Positions 14,630 to 23,579 are shown, numbered from the stretch's first letter. The stretch is DNA of 64,000 nt from Cellulomonas sp. 73-92 (GCF_001898175.1 NZ_MKTH01000013.1:124001-188000), one strand, 5' to 3'. Numbers and translations are program-made. The notes: generated from the letters alone by a model not told the origin.

Positions 14630-14694
14630 AGCACGGCAGCTGGTGCCGAGCACGGCACTCCCGCCTGCCGTGCTCGGCGTGAGCTGCTGTGCTC
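14630..14694. terminator. nested inverted repeats after the alpha/beta hydrolase gene
   Basis: The inner perfect 13-bp stem is GCCGAGCACGGCA (14645-14657) with TGCCGTGCTCGGC (14666-14678) and an 8-nt loop. The outer arms are GAGCACGGCAGCT (14630-14642) and AGCTGCTGTGCTC (14682-14694), with one mismatch. All four arms share GAGCACGGCA or its complement. It sits about 100 bp downstream of the hydrolase stop (14802) and upstream of the tRNA gene, so termination is the simplest role. Confidence 0.65.
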
Positions 14695-14801
14695 GGTGGC
14701 GGCACCCGGTCACACCCGCCCAGCACCGAGCAGGCACCGACCAGGCACCGGCCACGCAATGGCCACGCGCCGGCCACGCACCCCGCGGCGCCGCCGGCGC
14801 G

Positions 14802-16346
14802 TCAGCAGCGCGTGCCGGCCTTCGGCGGCGTGCCGTCGAGGAAGAGGTTGTCGACCGCGCTCGTCGCGCACGTGTTGCCCAGCCCGTACACGCCGTGACC
14901 CTCGCCGACGTGCGTCAGCAGCACGCCGGAGGAGAGCTCCTGCGCGAGCGCCTGCGCCCAGGCGTACGGGGTCGCCGGGTCGTTCGTCGTGCCGATGACC
15001 AGGATGGGCGGCGCGCCCTTGGCCGAGTAGTCGGACAGGCCGCCGACGTACGGCACCGGCCACTGCTCGCACAGCGTGCCGGAGTAGGCGAAGAACTCCC
15101 CGACCGTCGGGGCGGCCTGCTCGATCTGGGCCGCGTCGCTCCGCATCTGCGCCAGGTCGGTCGTCGCCTTGAGGTCCAGGCAGTTGATCGCGCTGAAGGC
15201 CTCGGTGGTGTTCGTCGTGTACGTCCCGTCCGAGGCGCGGTCGTAGTACGCGTCCGAGAGCGCCAGGAGCACCGAGCCGTCGCCGGCCAGCGCCGATCGC
15301 AGCGCGGTCGTGAGCTGCGGCCAGGCCTGCTGCGAGTAGAGCGGGTACGCGATCCCGCTGAACGCCAGGGGGGCGGTCAGGCGGCGGCCCGACGAGGTGG
15401 GCAGCGGGTTGGTGTGGGTCTTGTCGAGCAGGGTCTTGATCTGCGTCATCGCGTGGTCGATCAGGCCCGTCAGGGGGCAGCGGGAGCCCGCCAGGCAGCT
15501 CGTGGCGTATGCGCGCAGGGCGCTCTCGAAGCCGGCCGCCTGCCCTGCGGCCATCTGGTCGCCGTCGAGCATCGGGTCCAGCGCGGAGTCGAGCACCATC
15601 CGGCCGACCGTCGTCGGGAACAGGGCGGCGTAGGTCGCTCCGAGCTTGGTGCCGTAGGAGTAGCCGAGGTAGTTGAGCTTCGGGTCGCCGACGAGCGCCC
15701 GGACCACGTCCATGTCGCGGGCCGAGCTCACCGTGTCGACGTGACCGAGCACGGCGCCCGTCCTGGCCGCGCACGCCTTGCCGAAGGCCGCCCAGGCGTC
15801 GGTCTGCTGCTGCACGCCGGCGTCGGTGCTCAGGTCGAAGTCGGCGGCGGTCAGCTCGTCCATCTGGGCGCCGTCGTAGCAGGTGACGGGTGCGCTGCGC
15901 TGGACGCCCCGGGGGTCGAAGGCGACCAGGTCGTACTCGTCGCGCACCTCGACGCTCATGATCGTGTCGACCGTGGAGAGGAAGTCGATGGCCGAGGCGC
16001 CCGGGCCACCCGGGTTGACGAGGATCGAGCCGACCGGGTCCTTGCCCGTGGCCGCGTCGCGTGCCACCGCGAGCTTGATGGTGTCGCCCTCCGGGTGGGC
16101 CCAGTCGAGCGGCACCTCGATCGTCGCGCACTGGTCGGCCTGGGTGCCCTTGGGGCACGACGACCAGGCGACGTGCTGCGTGTAGAACCTCGCCGCGCCG
16201 GCGGGCGCCGAGGGCGGCGGCGTCTGCACGCTCGGGTTGGCGGTCGGCGCGGTGACCTGGTGCACCGGCGCGACGCACCCGGCGAGCAGCAGGGCCGCCG
16301 ACGTGAGGACGACGACGACGGCGGCTCGGCGACGGGTCAGCGGCAC
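14802..16346 (-). CDS. exported alpha/beta-hydrolase, TAP/SlpD-like tripeptidyl aminopeptidase family, lipoprotein
   Basis: 514 residues from GTG 16346. TACCGT lies 7 nt upstream, supporting a leaderless start there. The n-region TRRR is followed by a hydrophobic stretch and lipobox LLLAGC, with Cys24 as the lipidated residue. The mature enzyme shows ILVNPGGPGASA (oxyanion-hole region), the nucleophile elbow LGYSYGTKLGATYA (GxSxG), the catalytic Asp in TTNDPATPYAWA and the catalytic His in HVGEGHGVYG near the C-terminus. These fit the Streptomyces tripeptidyl aminopeptidase family, which removes N-terminal tripeptides or acts as an esterase outside the cell. Natural substrate unknown. Confidence 0.82.
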   Translation of the reverse strand: MPLTRRRAAVVVVLTSAALLLAGCVAPVHQVTAPTANPSVQTPPPSAPAGAARFYTQHVAWSSCPKGTQADQCATIEVPLDWAHPEGDTIKLAVARDAATGKDPVGSILVNPGGPGASAIDFLSTVDTIMSVEVRDEYDLVAFDPRGVQRSAPVTCYDGAQMDELTAADFDLSTDAGVQQQTDAWAAFGKACAARTGAVLGHVDTVSSARDMDVVRALVGDPKLNYLGYSYGTKLGATYAALFPTTVGRMVLDSALDPMLDGDQMAAGQAAGFESALRAYATSCLAGSRCPLTGLIDHAMTQIKTLLDKTHTNPLPTSSGRRLTAPLAFSGIAYPLYSQQAWPQLTTALRSALAGDGSVLLALSDAYYDRASDGTYTTNTTEAFSAINCLDLKATTDLAQMRSDAAQIEQAAPTVGEFFAYSGTLCEQWPVPYVGGLSDYSAKGAPPILVIGTTNDPATPYAWAQALAQELSSGVLLTHVGEGHGVYGLGNTCATSAVDNLFLDGTPPKAGTRC

Positions 16347-16462
16347 GGCCACCACGGTAGCCGCCCGATCCTGACGAAACCCGAACGTTCCGCTGACCGG
16401 CCCCGCACCTCGACCCGGCAGCGTGCCTCTCGTCCGATCACGCCACCCGAAGGGAGCCACCC

Positions 16463-16912
16463 ATGGTCCGCTGGACCACGCGGCGCACCACCGCCGTCGT
16501 CGCCACCGCACTGCTCGCCACTGCCCTCGGCACCGGGACGGCCTGGGCCGCCGAGACGCCCGCGCCGACGCCGTCCCCCTCCTTCAGCACCTCGGTGAAC
16601 GGCGACCAGGTGACCATCACCACCAACCTGGCGACCGCGCGGGCGCTCTGCGCCAAGGTCGGGACCACCGAGCACCGCCTCGAGGCGCTCATCACGCGGA
16701 TCCAGGGCGACTCGTCCACGCCCGGCTCGGCCGCCTACCTGCGGGCCCGTGCCCAGCGCGCGGCGAGCGCCGGGCACAACGACACGGCGAACGTCCTGAA
16801 CGCGCGCGCCACGCGGCGGGCCGACCGGGTGACCGCCCTGCAGCACTCCCTCGACCGGCTGAAGACGATCGACTCCGAGGTGTGCGCCGCGCTGCCCGCG
16901 GCCGGCCAGTGA
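16463..16912 (+). CDS. secreted small helical protein, unknown function
   Basis: 149 residues from ATG 16463, with GAAGGGAG upstream. A signal peptide (about 1-29) ends in TAWAAETP, a likely signal peptidase I site. The mature part has a Pro-rich start and then two or three amphipathic helices containing two Cys (ALCAKV and EVCAAL) that could form a disulfide. No family recognised. It is the first of four genes on one strand (secreted protein, lipoprotein, response regulator, kinase) and may be a ligand or target of the kinase encoded downstream. That link rests on position only. Confidence 0.75.
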   Translation: MVRWTTRRTTAVVATALLATALGTGTAWAAETPAPTPSPSFSTSVNGDQVTITTNLATARALCAKVGTTEHRLEALITRIQGDSSTPGSAAYLRARAQRAASAGHNDTANVLNARATRRADRVTALQHSLDRLKTIDSEVCAALPAAGQ

Positions 16913-17082
16913 CCGCCGTCGGGGAGGCGCAGGCCGACCACGGCCGCCCGGCCGGTGCCCGGGGGCAGGACCGCCCGCGCGGGCAGGGGAGCACCGTCCG
17001 CGAGGGGTCGGCGACGGGCGTCGTCGGAGGGCGGCCCGCGCCTTCCACCGCGGCGGCCCGGCGCGGCGGTCCAGCCGTCGCG

Positions 17083-17373
17083 GTGACGCGGCGGCGTGGC
17101 GCAGCCGTGGCGGCGGCCGTCCTGCTCGTCGCCCTGGCCCTGGGCGGGTGCGGCCGGGCGGGGGGCCCGGACCGCGCCGCTCCCGCCTCCGGGACGCTCG
17201 GCGCGTCGGCCGCCACCACCTCGCCCGCGCCCGCCGCCCCGCGCGAGGATGTGGCGACGCCCGCGGCAACCGGCCCTGCCGCCACGGGCGTCGCCACGCT
17301 CCAGCAGGCGCTCGACGCGGCCGGCGCGCTGGCCGACGAGGTGGACCGGGACATCGCGTCCGACAACTCGTGA
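17083..17373 (+). CDS. small putative lipoprotein
   Basis: 96 residues from GTG 17083, chosen because TRRRG and the hydrophobic segment then form a normal lipoprotein signal ending in LALGGC. The same frame is open back to GTG 16909, which overlaps the stop of the preceding gene, but that start would give a 58-residue n-region. The mature part is Ala/Pro-rich and ends in a helix (LQQALDAAGALADEVDRDIA). There is no known family. It lies 10 bp upstream of the response regulator start, so co-transcription with the two-component system is likely. Confidence 0.55.
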   Translation: MTRRRGAAVAAAVLLVALALGGCGRAGGPDRAAPASGTLGASAATTSPAPAAPREDVATPAATGPAATGVATLQQALDAAGALADEVDRDIASDNS

Positions 17374-17383
17374 GGAGGTGCCC

Positions 17384-18109
17384 GTGCCGGGCCTCGTCGT
17401 GCTCGCCGAGGACGACCCCGCGGTGTCCTCCCTGGTCAAGCTCTACCTGACCCGGGACGGCTTCGGGGTCGAGTCGCACGCGGACGGTGCCACCGCGCTC
17501 CAGGCGATCCTCACGCGGCGCCCGGTCGCGGCCGTCCTCGACATCGGGCTGCCCGGCCTGGACGGCATCGAGGTGTGCCGGCGGCTGCGGGAGCGCGGCG
17601 ACCGGACGCCGGTGCTCTTCGTCACGGCGAGGGACGACGAGGTCGATCGGATCCTCGGCCTCGAGCTCGGCGCGGACGACTACGTCACCAAGCCCTTCAG
17701 CCCGCGCGAGCTGGTGGCGCGCGTGCACACGGTGCTGCGCCGGGCCCGTCCCGTGGACGACGACCTGCTGCGGCTCGGAACGGTGAGCGTCGACGTGACG
17801 CGTCGGCGGGCGTACGCCCGCGAGGACGAGGTCCACCTCACGCCGACCGAGTTCGACCTGCTGGCGCACCTGCTGCGCGCCCCGGGGCGCGTCTGGACGC
17901 GCGACGAGCTCCTGTCAGCGGTGTGGGGGTACGGCGGCGGCAGCGGGCGGACGGTCGACGTCCACGTCGCCCAGCTGCGCGCCAAGCTCGGCGCCGGGGC
18001 CCCGCTGCGGACGGTCCGGGGCGTCGGCTACGCGGCCGACGAGCGCGGCGGCGACGTGGCCGACGAGCGGGGCCCGAGCGCGCCCGACGAGCGCGGCGGC
18101 GGCGCGTGA
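17384..18109 (+). CDS. OmpR-family response regulator
   Basis: 241 residues from GTG 17384, with GAGGAGG 6 nt before it. The receiver domain (1-118) has acidic residues E9, D10, D11, phospho-acceptor D53 (VLDIGLPG), and DYVTKPF with the conserved Lys. The winged-helix domain (about 128-222) contains LTPTEFDLLAHLLRAPGRVW, the recognition helix RTVDVHVAQLRAKL and TVRGVGYAAD. After it comes a 20-residue Asp/Glu/Arg/Gly tail with a repeated DERG motif. It would be phosphorylated by the kinase at 18153. The gene directly follows the small lipoprotein gene. Confidence 0.9.
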   Translation: MPGLVVLAEDDPAVSSLVKLYLTRDGFGVESHADGATALQAILTRRPVAAVLDIGLPGLDGIEVCRRLRERGDRTPVLFVTARDDEVDRILGLELGADDYVTKPFSPRELVARVHTVLRRARPVDDDLLRLGTVSVDVTRRRAYAREDEVHLTPTEFDLLAHLLRAPGRVWTRDELLSAVWGYGGGSGRTVDVHVAQLRAKLGAGAPLRTVRGVGYAADERGGDVADERGPSAPDERGGGA

Positions 18110-18152
18110 CCGGCCGCGTTCCGCCGCCACGCCGGCGAGGGTCGGGCGCCCG

Positions 18153-19277
18153 ATGAGCACGAGCCTGACGACACGCATCACGCTCACCTGCGTCGGGGTC
18201 GCCCTGGCGGCAGCGGCGCTGGCCGGCTTCGCTGCGGCCAGAGTGGTGGTCGCCGAGGAACGGGCGGGCCTCGCGGCGATCCGCAACTCCGGCACCGCCG
18301 ACACGGCCCGGACCCGGGCGCAGGAGCGCGCGGCGGTGGTGGCCCCCACCCGGCGGGTCGGGCGCGCCGTCGTCACCGGCAGCGCGGCGGGGCTCGTCGT
18401 CGGCCTGCTCGCCGGGACGGCGACGGCGCAGGTCCTGACGCGACCGCTGCGCCGAACCGCGGCCGCCGCGCGCGAGCTCGGGGCGGGTCGCAGGGACGTC
18501 CGGGTGCCGCTCGAGGGTCCGCCGGAGATCGCGGAGGTCGCCGAGTCGCTCAACTCGCTGGCCACGGCCCTCGAGACGTCGGAGGCACGGCAGCGCAAGT
18601 TCCTCCTCTCGGTGTCGCACGAGCTGCGCACGCCGCTGACGGCCGTGCGCGGGTTCGGGGAGTCGATCGCCGACGGCGTGGTGACGGGCGACGAGGCGCG
18701 GGAGGCCGGGCGGGTCGTGGTCGACGAGGCCGCGCGCCTGACGAGGCTGGTCGAGGACCTCCTCGACCTCGCCCGCCTCGGCGCGGACGACTTCCGGCTC
18801 GAGCCGGCCCCCACCGACCTGGCCGTGCTGCTCGAGCAGGCGGCGGGCACGTGGTCTCCCCGCGCCGAGGCGACGGGCGCCAGGTTCGTCGTCGAGCACC
18901 CCGGCCGGCCGCTCGTCGTGCAGACCGACGCCGGCCGAGTGCGCCAGGTGCTGGACGGCCTGGTCGCCAACGCGCTGCGGCTCACCCCGGCGGGCCGGCC
19001 CGTGGTGCTCGCCGCCCGGGCGACACCCACCGGGGCGGTCCTCGAGGTGCGCGACGGCGGACCGGGCCTCACCGCTGAGGACCGTGCGGTGGCCTTCGAG
19101 CCGGGCGCCCTCGGCGAGCGCTACCGCGACGAGCGACCGGTCGGGGTCGGCATCGGGCTGTCCCTGGTGCACGGGCTGGTGCAGCGGCTCGGCGGTGGCA
19201 TCGCCGTCGGCGTCGCCCCGGAGGGTGGCGCGCAGTTCACGGTGACCCTGCCGGCGGCAGCGCCCTCGCGCCCCTGA
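18153..19277 (+). CDS. sensor histidine kinase
   Basis: 374 residues from ATG 18153. Two membrane helices (about 9-33 and 70-92) enclose only about 37 extracytoplasmic residues, so the stimulus may be sensed in the membrane or through a partner protein. A HAMP domain follows (about 92-145), then the DHp domain with H156 in SVSHELRTPLTAVRGF. The catalytic domain has the N box (VANALRLTPAG), G1 (VRDGGPGL) and a G2-like GVGIGLSLVHGLV. Partner of the response regulator ending 43 bp upstream. The two exported proteins encoded in front are plausible accessory sensors. Confidence 0.88.
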   Translation: MSTSLTTRITLTCVGVALAAAALAGFAAARVVVAEERAGLAAIRNSGTADTARTRAQERAAVVAPTRRVGRAVVTGSAAGLVVGLLAGTATAQVLTRPLRRTAAAARELGAGRRDVRVPLEGPPEIAEVAESLNSLATALETSEARQRKFLLSVSHELRTPLTAVRGFGESIADGVVTGDEAREAGRVVVDEAARLTRLVEDLLDLARLGADDFRLEPAPTDLAVLLEQAAGTWSPRAEATGARFVVEHPGRPLVVQTDAGRVRQVLDGLVANALRLTPAGRPVVLAARATPTGAVLEVRDGGPGLTAEDRAVAFEPGALGERYRDERPVGVGIGLSLVHGLVQRLGGGIAVGVAPEGGAQFTVTLPAAAPSRP

Positions 19278-19400
19278 CGGCGACGGGCCCTGTCGTCGGC
19301 GATGCGGGCTGACTAGCGTCGACCTCAGCGTCTCGTGGCCAGCCCACGCGGGGTGCGCAGGCGGGGCGACGACGCCCCGCCCCGGCGCAAAGGAGATGCC

Positions 19401-21311
19401 GTGTCGTCGATCCTTCTCTCCCCGCTGACCGTGGGGAGCATCGAGATCAAGAACCGCATGGCCGTCGCCGCCATGGTCACCGACTACTGCGACCAGGACG
19501 GCATGCCGACCGAGCAGTACATCGCCTACCACGAGGCCCGGGCCGCCGGTGGCTTCGGCCTCATCGTCACCGAGGACTACGCCGTCGATCCGCAGGGCCG
19601 CGGCTTCTGGTGCGCGGGTCTGTGGAAGGACGAGCAGATCGCCCCGCACCGCGAGCTGACCGAACGCGTCCACGCCGCGGGGGCGAAGATCTTCGCCCAG
19701 ATCTACCACTGCGGCCGGCAGACCTCCTCGGCGCTGATCGGCGCGCAGCCGGTGTCGGCGTCGGCGCTGCCCTGCCCCGTGATGGGTGAGGTGCCGCGCC
19801 CGCTGACGGTCGACGAGATCGCGACGATCGTCGGCCAGTTCGGCGACACGGCACGCCGAGCCAAGGAGGCCGGCTTCGACGGCGTCGAGGTGCACGGGGC
19901 GCACGGCTACCTCATCGCTCAGTTCATGTCGCCCTACTCCAACAAGCGGACCGACGAGTACGGCGGACCGCTCGCCCACCGGCTCCGGTTCCCGCTCGAG
20001 ATCGTCGCGAGCATCCGGGCCACGTGCGGCGACGACTTCCCCGTCTCGTTCCGCATCTCCGCCGACGAGCTCGTCATCGGCGGCCGCGAGCTCGCCGAGA
20101 CGCTGGCGATCTGCCGCCGACTGGAGGCCGCGGGCGTCGACATGCTGCACATCAGCGCGGGCACCTACGAGAGCGCCTGGGCGATCGTGCCCCCGCTGTA
20201 CGTCAAGCAGGCGTGGATCGCCGACTTCGCCGCGGCGGTGAAGAAGGTCGTCTCGATCCCCGTCCAGGTCGTCGGGCGGATCAAGGACCCGGAGATCGCC
20301 GAGGCGGTGCTCCAGGCCGGGCAGGCCGACCTGATCTCGCTCGCCCGGGCGTCGCTCGCCGACCCCGACTTCGCGCGCAAGGTCGCCGAGGACCGGGCCG
20401 ACGAGATCCGACCGTGCATCGGCTGCAACCAGGGCTGCATCACCATCCTCTTCGGCAACCAGCCGATCCGGTGCCTGGTCAACCCGTCCCTCGGGTTCGA
20501 GGCCGCCGACGAGGTCAGGCCCGCGGCCGTCACGAAGAAGGTGCTCGTCGTCGGCGGCGGTCCGGCCGGGCTCGAGGCCGCCCGCGGCGCCCGACTGGCC
20601 GGCCACGAGGTGCACCTGCACGAGCGCCTGGACCACCTCGGTGGCAAGTTCCTCGTGGGCGCGATCCCGCCGGGCAAGGGCGAGCTCGCGAGCTATGTCA
20701 CCTGGCTGGGCGAGGAGCTGCGCCGGCTGGGCGTCAGCATCACCCTCGGCTCCGAGGTGGCGGCCGACCTCGTCGCGTTGGAGCCCGATGTCGTCGTCTA
20801 CGCCGCCGGGTCGAAGCACCTGCGGCCCGCCATCCCGGGGATCGACGGCGCGAACGTCGTCGAGGCCTGCGACGTGCTCACCGGGGACGCCACCACCGGC
20901 ACCCGGGTGGTCGTCGCCGGGGGCGGCATGATCGGGAGCGAGACGGCCCTCTACCTGGCGACGCTGGGCCGGCAGGTGACGATCGTCGACCAGCTGCCGG
21001 GGGTGGCCCTCGAGGAGAACCTCGCGCGGCGCTACTTCCTCCTGCAAGAGCTCGACCGGCACGGCGTGCAGCAGGTGGTCGAGGCGACGATCACCGCCCT
21101 CGCCGAGGGCACGGTCGAGATCGAGCAGCACGGTGCCGCGCTCTCGCTGCCGTGCGACACCGTGGTCCTCGCACTCGGGATGTCGCCCGAGGACGAGTGG
21201 CTCGACAAGGTCCGGGCGATCGCCGACGTGCGGGTCATCGGCGACGCCGCCGAGCCGTCCGACGCGCTGCGTGCCAGCCGCGAGGGCTTCGTCTGCGGGC
21301 TCTCGCTCTAG
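19401..21311 (+). CDS. Old-Yellow-Enzyme family NADH:flavin oxidoreductase (2,4-dienoyl-CoA reductase type)
   Basis: 636 residues from GTG 19401, with AAAGGAGA 6 nt upstream. The N-terminal TIM barrel (1-330) carries VHGAHGYLIAQFMSPYSNKR with the substrate-binding H165/H168 pair. A [4Fe-4S] motif follows with Cys 339, 342, 346 and 358 (CIGCNQGC...C). The C-terminal half has two nucleotide-binding folds: VLVVGGGPAGLEAA (about 379-392) and VVVAGGGMIGSETA. This is the FadH/trimethylamine-dehydrogenase architecture: NAD(P)H electrons pass through FAD and the cluster to FMN to reduce an enone-type substrate. The substrate is not predictable. It appears monocistronic. Confidence 0.88.
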   Translation: MSSILLSPLTVGSIEIKNRMAVAAMVTDYCDQDGMPTEQYIAYHEARAAGGFGLIVTEDYAVDPQGRGFWCAGLWKDEQIAPHRELTERVHAAGAKIFAQIYHCGRQTSSALIGAQPVSASALPCPVMGEVPRPLTVDEIATIVGQFGDTARRAKEAGFDGVEVHGAHGYLIAQFMSPYSNKRTDEYGGPLAHRLRFPLEIVASIRATCGDDFPVSFRISADELVIGGRELAETLAICRRLEAAGVDMLHISAGTYESAWAIVPPLYVKQAWIADFAAAVKKVVSIPVQVVGRIKDPEIAEAVLQAGQADLISLARASLADPDFARKVAEDRADEIRPCIGCNQGCITILFGNQPIRCLVNPSLGFEAADEVRPAAVTKKVLVVGGGPAGLEAARGARLAGHEVHLHERLDHLGGKFLVGAIPPGKGELASYVTWLGEELRRLGVSITLGSEVAADLVALEPDVVVYAAGSKHLRPAIPGIDGANVVEACDVLTGDATTGTRVVVAGGGMIGSETALYLATLGRQVTIVDQLPGVALEENLARRYFLLQELDRHGVQQVVEATITALAEGTVEIEQHGAALSLPCDTVVLALGMSPEDEWLDKVRAIADVRVIGDAAEPSDALRASREGFVCGLSL

Positions 21312-21438
21312 CGATCGCGGTCGCCGCCGCGGTGCACGGTCCCACCGGGGCGCGCGCCTGTGCGGTTGTGCTGCCGTGCGGTAGTGCGGTGGTGCTGCAC
21401 CGCGGCTGTGCTGCCGTGGGGCGCGCGGCGCCTCGCCG

Positions 21439-22935
21439 TCAGGCGGCGTGGGTGACGGGTTGGCCGTGGCGGGTCAGGAAGAGCCAGCCGCCGCCAGGTG
21501 ACGGGCGGATCTGGATGTGCAGGCGGTGGATCAGGTCGTGGTGGTACCAGCACAGCAGGATGCCCATGTTGATGTCGGTGTCGCCGTGATCCTTGACCCA
21601 CTCGTCGATGTGGTGGATCTCCCCCAACGCGGGTGGCGCGGTGCAGCCGGGATAGCGGCAGTGCCCGTCGCGGGCGATGACCGCCTTGCGTCGTGGCCCG
21701 GCGAACGTCCGCTCGGAGCGGCCGACGTTGATGACCTGGCTGTCGGGTCCGAACACGATCCGGCTGATCTCGGAGTCGCAGGCCAGCCGGGCCAGCACGC
21801 TGGCGGGGATCGGCCCGGCGCCCAGCACCTCGGCCACGGCGAACCGTTCGACGTCGGCCACCGGCGTCAGCCGGAAGAGGCAGCCTGACCCGGCGGGCGC
21901 CCGGAATGCGGAGTCGAACGGAATCTCCGTCGGTTCGTCGTCGCCGTGCCCGCGATCGGCCCCCCGCGGGTCGTGGCCGCGGTCCGCGAGCCGCGCGTGG
22001 TCACCGCGACCGGCCACCTCGCGGGCGTAGCCCGGCTCGCCGGTCCTCGGCGCGCGGCTTGCCGCGGGTTCGTCGGCCGCCGGGCCTTCGACCGTACGGC
22101 GCAGGGTGTCGAAGTCGACGACCACCGCTAGGTGGGGGCGGACCGCCGCACCCGTGCCGACCAGGCCGTGGTCCAGGCTCAGGCGCGCCAGATCGGCGAG
22201 CGCCTGGGCGCGGCGCTGCTGCGTGGTCCGCGCATCCCCGGCGGCCGGCGGGACCATCACGGCGTCCAGGGCCGCGCCCAGGCCGGCGCCGTGCTCCGTG
22301 GTCAGGAACGCCGCCAGGTGGAAGCCGCCCGTCGTGGGCGACAGCGCCAGGAACTCCCGGTCGCAGGCGTCGCGGTAGCCACGCTCGTCGGCTGCGGGGT
22401 CGGCCGCCGCGGCCCATCGACGCGCCACCCGGCGGAACCCCTCGGCCCCCTCCGTCGCGGCGTGCTGCACGAGGAACTCCTCCCCGCACTCCTCGGCCGG
22501 GGCCGCCAAGGCCGCCACGCGCGCCTCGCTCGTGGCGACCACCGTGGCCATCGTCTGCACCTGCTCGGCACTCATCGCCCCGGCCAGGCCGGCGGCTTCG
22601 GTGGCGGGCAGGTGGTCGCGCAGGGCCCGGCCGGTAGCCACCAGGGATCGCGCCTTGGCGAACGACATCCCCGTCCGGGACGCCACCCACGCCGCGAACG
22701 ACCGCGCCCCCTCGGTGGCCCACAGACCCTCGCCGTCCACCTCGGTCGACAACCGGGCACCGACGACCGTCAGCCTGCTCGCCTGCGCGAGGATCGCCAG
22801 CAACAGCTCCTGGGACTCGGCGGCCGCCAAGGGCGCGACCGGGAGCGTCTCCACTGCCTCGACCACAGCGTCGACGGCGTTGCGCAGGGCGGTAGCGATT
22901 GGTTGCGAGCTGTGCTCCACGGCCGCGCCCCCCAT
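21439..22935 (-). CDS. DUF222 / HNH endonuclease (13E12-repeat family)
   Basis: 498 residues from ATG 22935. Residues 1-330 are the DUF222 region (QELLLAILAQASRL, TEGARSFAAWVASRTG, a long helical core). A charged linker (ADRGHDPRGADRGHGDD) follows, then a C-terminal HNH domain: CRYPGCTAPPALGEIHHID, DINMGILLCWYHHDLIH. Mycobacterial relatives, the 13E12 family, occur in several copies per genome and some are LexA-regulated. A LexA-like box lies 76 bp upstream here. The family's substrate is unsettled. Nothing suggests that it sits in an intron or mobile element in this window. Confidence 0.88.
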   Translation of the reverse strand: MGGAAVEHSSQPIATALRNAVDAVVEAVETLPVAPLAAAESQELLLAILAQASRLTVVGARLSTEVDGEGLWATEGARSFAAWVASRTGMSFAKARSLVATGRALRDHLPATEAAGLAGAMSAEQVQTMATVVATSEARVAALAAPAEECGEEFLVQHAATEGAEGFRRVARRWAAAADPAADERGYRDACDREFLALSPTTGGFHLAAFLTTEHGAGLGAALDAVMVPPAAGDARTTQQRRAQALADLARLSLDHGLVGTGAAVRPHLAVVVDFDTLRRTVEGPAADEPAASRAPRTGEPGYAREVAGRGDHARLADRGHDPRGADRGHGDDEPTEIPFDSAFRAPAGSGCLFRLTPVADVERFAVAEVLGAGPIPASVLARLACDSEISRIVFGPDSQVINVGRSERTFAGPRRKAVIARDGHCRYPGCTAPPALGEIHHIDEWVKDHGDTDINMGILLCWYHHDLIHRLHIQIRPSPGGGWLFLTRHGQPVTHAA

Positions 22936-23010
22936 CGCCCCCAAGACACCGATTCGGCGTCTGACCTGGAACAATGCTACTAGCCGGGTCTGACAACGGC
23001 TAGGCGTCGT

Positions 23011-23024
23011 CGTACGTATGTTCG
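23011..23024 (-). promoter_or_regulatory. LexA/SOS-box-like palindrome upstream of the HNH gene
   Basis: On the minus strand this reads CGAAC-ATAC-GTACG, one base away from the actinobacterial SOS consensus CGAAC-N4-GTTCG. It lies 76 bp before the HNH start codon in an unusually AT-rich patch, as expected for a promoter region. Damage-inducible expression is inferred. Confidence 0.5.
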
Positions 23025-23168
23025 TATTTTCGCCGAAGGCGAAGATGGCGCCAGCGCTGCGGTGACCGCGCCCCCCTGCAGCCATCGGGGCTTGTCGATT
23101 GTCTGACGAATGAGCGCCTGGCGCGGCGAGTCGATGCGTTCGTCGGAGTGCGTTGAAGCTGCTTCGGG

Positions 23169-23579
23169 TCACGGCGTGAGGTCGCCGATGTCCTGCCCGG
23201 CGGCTTGGCAGTCGGCCTGGACCCGCCGGTCCGCCGCGAAGTACGCCGTCAACCGCTCGTTGCTCGTTGCCGCGCCCATGCGAACCAGGCTGTACGCGTC
23301 CTGGATGTCGTTCTGGAGCGTCTGCCATCTCGCGTCGGCGCTGGTGGCCCGCAGGGCGTCCGACTGGGCCTTCGCGCGCACCGCCTCCACCCCAGCGGCC
23401 GTCGTCCACCAGCCGCTCGGCAGCGCCGGCGTTTCCGGCACCGGGCCACGGGTCGTGTTGGCGTAGGTCCTGCACGCGTCCTGGGCGGCGACCTGCCCAG
23501 GTGCTGTGCTACCGCAGCCGGCGAGGGTAGCTGTCACAAGGACGACCGCTGCGGCCGTGAGCGAACGAGTTCGCGCCAC
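23169..23579 (-). CDS. putative lipoprotein, unknown function
   Basis: 136 residues from GTG 23579. The upstream in-frame ATG at 23588 lies inside a perfect-looking -10 hexamer (TATTAT on the minus strand, 23592-23587), and the GTG follows 7 nt later. The mRNA is therefore probably leaderless and the protein starts VARTRSL. A lipobox follows (TATLAGC). The mature part (about 115 residues) is helical with two further Cys (DACRTY and ADCQAA), probably disulfide-bonded, and a WWTTAAGVEAVR segment. No family recognised. It stands alone, upstream of the HNH gene on the same strand. Confidence 0.72.
   Translation of the reverse strand: MARTRSLTAAAVVLVTATLAGCGSTAPGQVAAQDACRTYANTTRGPVPETPALPSGWWTTAAGVEAVRAKAQSDALRATSADARWQTLQNDIQDAYSLVRMGAATSNERLTAYFAADRRVQADCQAAGQDIGDLTP

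Noticed and set aside
16909..17373. Longer version of the small lipoprotein from GTG 16909
   Set aside because: It would put 58 extra residues before a lipoprotein signal peptide, which is not functional; GTG 17083 gives a normal signal.
17838..21131. 1097-codon open frame on the minus strand across the response regulator, kinase and oxidoreductase genes
   Set aside because: Runs antisense through three genes with clear motifs and has no recognisable protein sequence.
21439..22935. HNH gene as part of an intron, phage or restriction system
   Set aside because: DUF222-HNH proteins are free-standing chromosomal genes in actinobacteria, and no methylase, terminase or integrase is nearby.
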